Positions 6,958 to 9,756 of a stretch of 9,756 bases of DNA are shown piece after piece; the stretch's first letter is position 1, and every line of letters begins with the position of its first letter. Position numbers and translations under genes: made by a program. The stretch spans positions 1-9,756 of the forward strand of contig DAICZI010000037.1 in NCBI GenBank assembly GCA_027311205.1, read 5' to 3'. The notes below the pieces were generated by a model that was not told the DNA's origin, did no database searches, and saw only the letters and a program-made list of their open reading frames with translations. This DNA comes from Beijerinckiaceae bacterium. Lineage in GTDB: Bacteria > Pseudomonadota > Alphaproteobacteria > Rhizobiales > Beijerinckiaceae.

Positions 6958-8055
6958 TCAGTTCGCGAAACGGAAATGCAGCGTATCGCCATCAGCAACG
7001 ACGTAATCCTTGCCTTCCAGCCGGAATTTGCCTGCCTCGCGCGCGCCAGCCTCACCCTTGCCTGCGACGTAATCCTGATAGGCAATGGTTTCAGCGCGGA
7101 TGAAGCCCTTTTCAAAATCGGTATGGATCACGCCCGCCGCCTGCGGTGCGCGGGTGCCTTGGGGAATCGTCCAGGCGCGCGCTTCTTTCGGGCCGATGGT
7201 GAAATAGGTGATGAGATTGAGCAAGCTGTAGCCTGCGCGAATGACGCGGTTGAGGCCCGGCTCAGCGAGGCCGACGGCTTCCAGATAGTCACCCTGATCG
7301 GCTTGCGGCAACAGCGCGATCTCGCTCTCGATGCGCGCCGAGACGACCACCGCGACCGCGCCTTCCATCTCTGCCCGTCCTTTGACCTTGTCGGAAAACG
7401 CATTGCCCTTGTCGGCGCTGGCCTCCTCCACATTGCAGACATAGAGCACGGGTTTGGATGACAGCAGGCCAAGCCCCCTGAAGGCACGGTCATCCTCGCC
7501 CTTGGGCGCAGCGAGGCGGGCAGGTTTGCCCTCGCGCAGCAAGGCGAGGCAGGCGTTCATGAGGTCAAGCGCCTCCTTGGCCTCCTTGTCGCCGCCCTTG
7601 GCCCGCTTTTCCATGGCCGGCTGGCGCTTTTCAAGGCTGTCGAGATCGGCCAGCATCAATTCGGTCTCGATGGTGTCGATATCGCTCAAAGGGTCGATCT
7701 TGCCCTCGACATGGGTGATGTCGCCATCTTCAAAGCAGCGCACCACATGGGCAATCGCGTCGCATTCGCGGATCGTGGCGAGAAACTGGTTGCCAAGGCC
7801 CTCGCCCTTCGAGGCACCGCGCACCAGCCCGGCAATATCAACAAAAGTCAGGCGTGTCGGGATTATCTCGCGCGAGGCGGCGATTTCGGCCAGCTTGCCG
7901 AGGCGCGGGTCAGGCACCGCGACATCGCCCACATTGGGCTCGATGGTGCAGAAGGGATAGTTTGCCGCCTGCGCCGCCGCCGTCTGCGTCAAGGCGTTGA
8001 ACAGCGTCGATTTGCCGACATTCGGCAGGCCGACAATTCCGCATTTGAAACCCAT
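6958..8055 (-). CDS. ychF: Ribosome-binding ATPase YchF
   Basis: A 365-residue cytoplasmic P-loop protein of the Obg family that prefers ATP over GTP, binds ribosomes and is linked to stress responses and translation. It has the P-loop GLPNVGKST at 9-17, the effector region near 33-43 (YPFCTIEPNVG), DIAGLV at 73-78, and NVEE at 208-211 in place of the GTPase NKxD, the change that gives YchF its ATP preference. An alpha-helical insert (about 125-195) and a C-terminal TGS domain ending HFRFAN complete the usual length. The start is the ATG at 8055, with no strong ribosome site seen. Its common neighbour pth (peptidyl-tRNA hydrolase) is not immediately upstream: 130 bp of apparently non-coding DNA separates ychF from the DUF347 gene. 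No clear promoter was identified there. The MaoC gene follows closely. Confidence 0.97.
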   Translation of the reverse strand: MGFKCGIVGLPNVGKSTLFNALTQTAAAQAANYPFCTIEPNVGDVAVPDPRLGKLAEIAASREIIPTRLTFVDIAGLVRGASKGEGLGNQFLATIRECDAIAHVVRCFEDGDITHVEGKIDPLSDIDTIETELMLADLDSLEKRQPAMEKRAKGGDKEAKEALDLMNACLALLREGKPARLAAPKGEDDRAFRGLGLLSSKPVLYVCNVEEASADKGNAFSDKVKGRAEMEGAVAVVVSARIESEIALLPQADQGDYLEAVGLAEPGLNRVIRAGYSLLNLITYFTIGPKEARAWTIPQGTRAPQAAGVIHTDFEKGFIRAETIAYQDYVAGKGEAGAREAGKFRLEGKDYVVADGDTLHFRFAN

Positions 8056-8185
8056 GGCATGAAACCCGCAACTTCAGCGCCGCAGCGCCGACAAGATCGA
8101 TGGGCTTTCTCTCGCATGCTGGCGGCGTGCGGCGCAAGGGGGTGGGGGTGACGACAGACCCCAATCCAAGCCCTCAAGCCTGCCA

Positions 8186-8956
8186 TCAAGCCTCGACGCG
8201 CGCCGGGTGGCGGCCGGCTTTTTGCGGAAACAGGCGGACAAGAGCCACCATGGCCACTATGAGCACAAGGGAAGCGGTGTAGCGGCTGAACGCGAGGCCG
8301 CCATCGGCCACCGGCTTGTCAAGCAAATCCCCGACCGTGGCACCAAGCGGGCGCGTCAGCACGAAGGCAGCCCAGAACAGCGTGACGGTGGAAACGCGCC
8401 TGGTGAAATACAAGCCGATGATGACCGCCAGCCCCGCGCTGAAAATCAGCGCGCCGCCCTCAAAGCCAAGGCTGTTGGAAGCGGCCACCCAGTCGCCGAG
8501 TGCGGTGCCGAGCGTTTGCGAGAACATGATCGTCACCCAATAAAAGGCTTCAACGCGCGGCGTTGCGACCGTTTCCACTGCGACAGTGCCTTCAAACCAG
8601 CGCCAGATGAACAGGGACGCCAGAAGGCCAGTGAACAAAATCGTGGTGCCCCCGAAATAGCCAATGCCAAGCGAGCGATCAACATAATCGGCAATGGTGG
8701 TGCCCAGGGTCGTGGTGGCGACAATGGCTATCCAGTAAAGTTCCGGTTGAAACGCTCTGGCGCGGACTTGCACGACGACCACCGCCGCGAAAATGACGAG
8801 GAAAATAAGCGTGCCGATGGCATAGCCCAGGTTCATGGACATGGTAACGGCGTCACCGCCGGTTTCGCCCAGCGTGGTGGCAAGAATTTTGACGATCCAG
8901 AACATCAAAGTCACTTCAGGAACTTTGTTCAGAACTTGCGCGGTAGCATCTTTCAT
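8186..8956 (-). CDS. DUF347 / COG4705-type multi-pass membrane protein, function unknown
   Basis: A 256-residue integral inner-membrane protein made of four degenerate repeats. Each repeat begins with an aromatic pair (FW or YW) and holds (T/P)LG followed five residues later by Asp: TLG 28-30 with D35, TLG 83-85 with D90, TLG 148-150 with D155, PLG 203-205 with D210. This matches the DUF347 repeat family, whose function I do not know. The four buried Gly/Asp motifs suggest a pore or cation-handling role, which is inference only. The ATG at 8956 was chosen for GAGGA 7 nt upstream; the open frame continues 24 codons further without membrane or family features. It lies 95 nt downstream of the PepSY gene on the same strand and is probably its operon partner. 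The gap holds a weak 6-bp ACCCCG/CGGGGT repeat (8980-8985, 9004-9009). Confidence 0.85.
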   Translation of the reverse strand: MKDATAQVLNKVPEVTLMFWIVKILATTLGETGGDAVTMSMNLGYAIGTLIFLVIFAAVVVVQVRARAFQPELYWIAIVATTTLGTTIADYVDRSLGIGYFGGTTILFTGLLASLFIWRWFEGTVAVETVATPRVEAFYWVTIMFSQTLGTALGDWVAASNSLGFEGGALIFSAGLAVIIGLYFTRRVSTVTLFWAAFVLTRPLGATVGDLLDKPVADGGLAFSRYTASLVLIVAMVALVRLFPQKAGRHPARVEA

Positions 8957-9051
8957 CGGACCATCCTCTTGGTTGTGACACCCCGGCCCAGTCCTGTTGC
9001 AGACGGGGTCGGGGCTTCGGGTTGGCAATCAGGCAGGTTCAGCAGGCGGGC

Positions 9052-9378
9052 TTAGTCGGGGTTTTTGCCTTCCGCCTTGTTCTCCAGCACCTTGCCGGTT
9101 TTGGCGTCGACACCGACTTCGTATTTTTTCCCTCCGGTCTTGATATCAAAGGAAAAGCGCAGTCCGCTGCCCCGACCCTCGTTTTCAAGCTCCGCATCGG
9201 TGATCGTGCCGGGATGGGCCTTCAAGGCGATTTTGCGTGCCTGTGCCATGGTCAGTTTGGCATCCTTGGCCAGATTTTGCCCGGTATAGGCAAAGGCTGG
9301 CAAAGCGGCGAGAAGGCCAAATCCAAGCGCGAGCGCGCCGAAACGAAGGCTGTAGCGGCCAATTGGGGTCGATTTCAT
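9052..9378 (-). CDS. Secreted PepSY-domain protein
   Basis: A 108-residue small protein with an N-terminal signal peptide: basic start, hydrophobic core about 13-28, likely cleavage after PAFA at residue 30. The mature part is a single PepSY domain (about 42-100): LTMAQARKIALKAHPG, then a variable turn, then a YEVGVDAKTGKVLE strand pair. PepSY domains occur in peptidase propeptides and in small periplasmic proteins thought to bind or inhibit other proteins; the exact role here is unknown. The ATG at 9378 has AGGAG 7 nt upstream; the longer open frame from a GTG at 9471 has no ribosome site and would bury the signal peptide. It is first in a two-gene unit with the DUF347 membrane protein, and a candidate promoter with an inverted repeat lies upstream. 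Confidence 0.88.
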   Translation of the reverse strand: MKSTPIGRYSLRFGALALGFGLLAALPAFAYTGQNLAKDAKLTMAQARKIALKAHPGTITDAELENEGRGSGLRFSFDIKTGGKKYEVGVDAKTGKVLENKAEGKNPD

Positions 9379-9443
9379 GATCCAGCTCCTGTGTGCCCCC
9401 ACGGCCCGTTTCAACAAGATTGGTGTGTCCTCAGCTTGGCCAA

Positions 9444-9490
9444 AACGTGGCGATTCTGGCATTACAGCCACGTTACGAGATTGATTTCAA
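9444..9490 (-). promoter_or_regulatory. Candidate PepSY-DUF347 promoter with operator-like inverted repeat
   Basis: On the minus strand TTGAAA (9490-9485) and TGTAAT (9466-9461), 18 bp apart, form a plausible -35/-10 pair. AACGTGGC (9474-9467) directly precedes the -10 box, and its exact inverse GCCACGTT (9451-9444) follows after a 15-bp spacer that contains it. Arms start 23 bp apart, about two helical turns, as expected for a dimeric repressor that would block RNA polymerase. A hairpin DNA or RNA role is also possible. The regulator is unknown. Confidence 0.4.
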
Positions 9491-9573
9491 ACGGTTTTCA
9501 GCCTGTTGTTAGCAAGCATAACGACGCGCAAGGCCCTGTTATGTAAGGGCAAAGGGTCAAGGAAACATGAAAT

Positions 9574-9601
9574 CTGCCAGGGCCGTTCATCTGCCTGGCA
9601 G
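9574..9601. repeat. Perfect 8-bp inverted repeat in the divergent region
   Basis: CTGCCAGG (9574-9581) and CCTGGCAG (9594-9601) are separated by 12 bp, about 50 bp upstream of the predicted -35 box of the short-chain dehydrogenase gene. The position suits a transcription-factor site; as RNA it would be a stable hairpin. It differs in sequence from the repeat at 9444-9474. No coding sequence was found in the rest of the region from 9379 to 9707. Confidence 0.4.
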
Positions 9602-9653
9602 CCCTCCGGCATTGTCACTCCTGGCGCGGGCAGGCGAGGCATGGCTCCGTTTC

Positions 9654-9681
9654 TTGACAGCCCTTCTGCCTTGCCAATAAG
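9654..9681 (+). promoter_or_regulatory. Candidate promoter of the short-chain dehydrogenase gene
   Basis: A consensus -35 box TTGACA (9654-9659) is followed after 16 bp by AATAAG (9676-9681), a 4-of-6 match to -10. Transcription would start near 9689, leaving a leader of about 20 nt with GAGGA at 9695-9699. Confidence 0.45.
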
Positions 9682-9707
9682 AAACACTATCAGCGAGGAT
9701 GGATGCC

Positions 9708-9756
9708 ATGACAGACAAGGTTGCTTTGGTTACCGGCGCCGCGCGCGGCATTGGTT
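9708..9756 (+). CDS. Short-chain dehydrogenase/reductase, 5' end only
   Basis: Sixteen N-terminal residues are visible, reading MTDKVALVTGAARGIG, with the rest beyond the right edge. The TGxxxGIG nucleotide-binding motif (TGAARGIG) identifies a classical short-chain dehydrogenase with a Rossmann fold. The ATG at 9708 has GAGGA 8 nt upstream; an in-frame ATG at 9699 overlaps that site and is less likely. The substrate (for example a 3-oxoacyl or hydroxybutyrate compound) cannot be told from this fragment. It is divergent from the PepSY gene. Confidence 0.85.
   Translation, partial: MTDKVALVTGAARGIG

Noticed and set aside
6945..7115. N-terminal extension of the MaoC protein into ychF
   Set aside because: The extra 57 residues are basic and unrelated to hotdog domains and overlap the end of ychF; the GTG at 6944 fits the domain boundary.
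8056..8185. Repeated GGCTTG motif (three copies on the minus strand) between the DUF347 and ychF genes
   Set aside because: The copies are short and unevenly spaced, and the first overlaps the DUF347 stop codon; this is compatible with chance.
8207..9055. 282-codon plus-strand open frame opposite the DUF347 gene
   Set aside because: Its composition is hydrophilic, charged and repetitive, as expected from the complement of a membrane-protein gene; there is no ribosome site or family match.

Overview
The window is GC-rich, gene-dense chromosomal DNA that reads as an alphaproteobacterium, most likely Hyphomicrobiales (Rhizobiales)-like. The evidence is the 468-residue long-form S-adenosylhomocysteinase ending in DHYRY, the MmsB-type 3-hydroxyisobutyrate dehydrogenase, and a flavin split-barrel protein and desaturase of types common in that group. 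Species cannot be told from the sequence. No IS element, phage gene, tRNA, rRNA or CRISPR array is visible, and there is no obvious compositional island.

Left block (1-2845, all minus strand). Transcription runs from mmsB (valine catabolism) into a pyridoxamine-5'-phosphate-oxidase-like flavin protein, coupled with a 3-nt gap. After about 105 bp comes a P1B-type metal-transporting ATPase that runs off the left edge. It carries a TPCP metal-site motif, has no N-terminal metal-binding domain, and has Asn where the nucleotide-binding His is expected.

Centre (2846-5855). A 337-bp divergent region separates mmsB from ahcY (plus strand). It holds a strong potential hairpin in the mmsB leader, an AT-rich patch, and a plausible ahcY promoter. 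Two perfect inverted repeats follow ahcY. Next is a membrane di-iron fatty-acid-desaturase-family protein with its own candidate promoter.

Right block (5943-9378, minus strand). A tandem two-hotdog MaoC-like protein lies 13 nt downstream of the ATPase YchF. Upstream of ychF is a two-gene unit: a secreted PepSY protein followed by a four-repeat DUF347 membrane protein of unknown function. The predicted promoter of that unit has its -10 box inside a perfect 8-bp inverted repeat, which suggests an operator. At the right edge a short-chain dehydrogenase starts on the plus strand behind a TTGACA promoter.

Most genes are ordinary housekeeping or catabolic genes. The parts least explained by known biology are the PepSY-DUF347 pair with its candidate operator, the mmsB leader hairpin, and the unusual P1B ATPase. 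I do not see convincing evidence of a wholly new multi-gene system.
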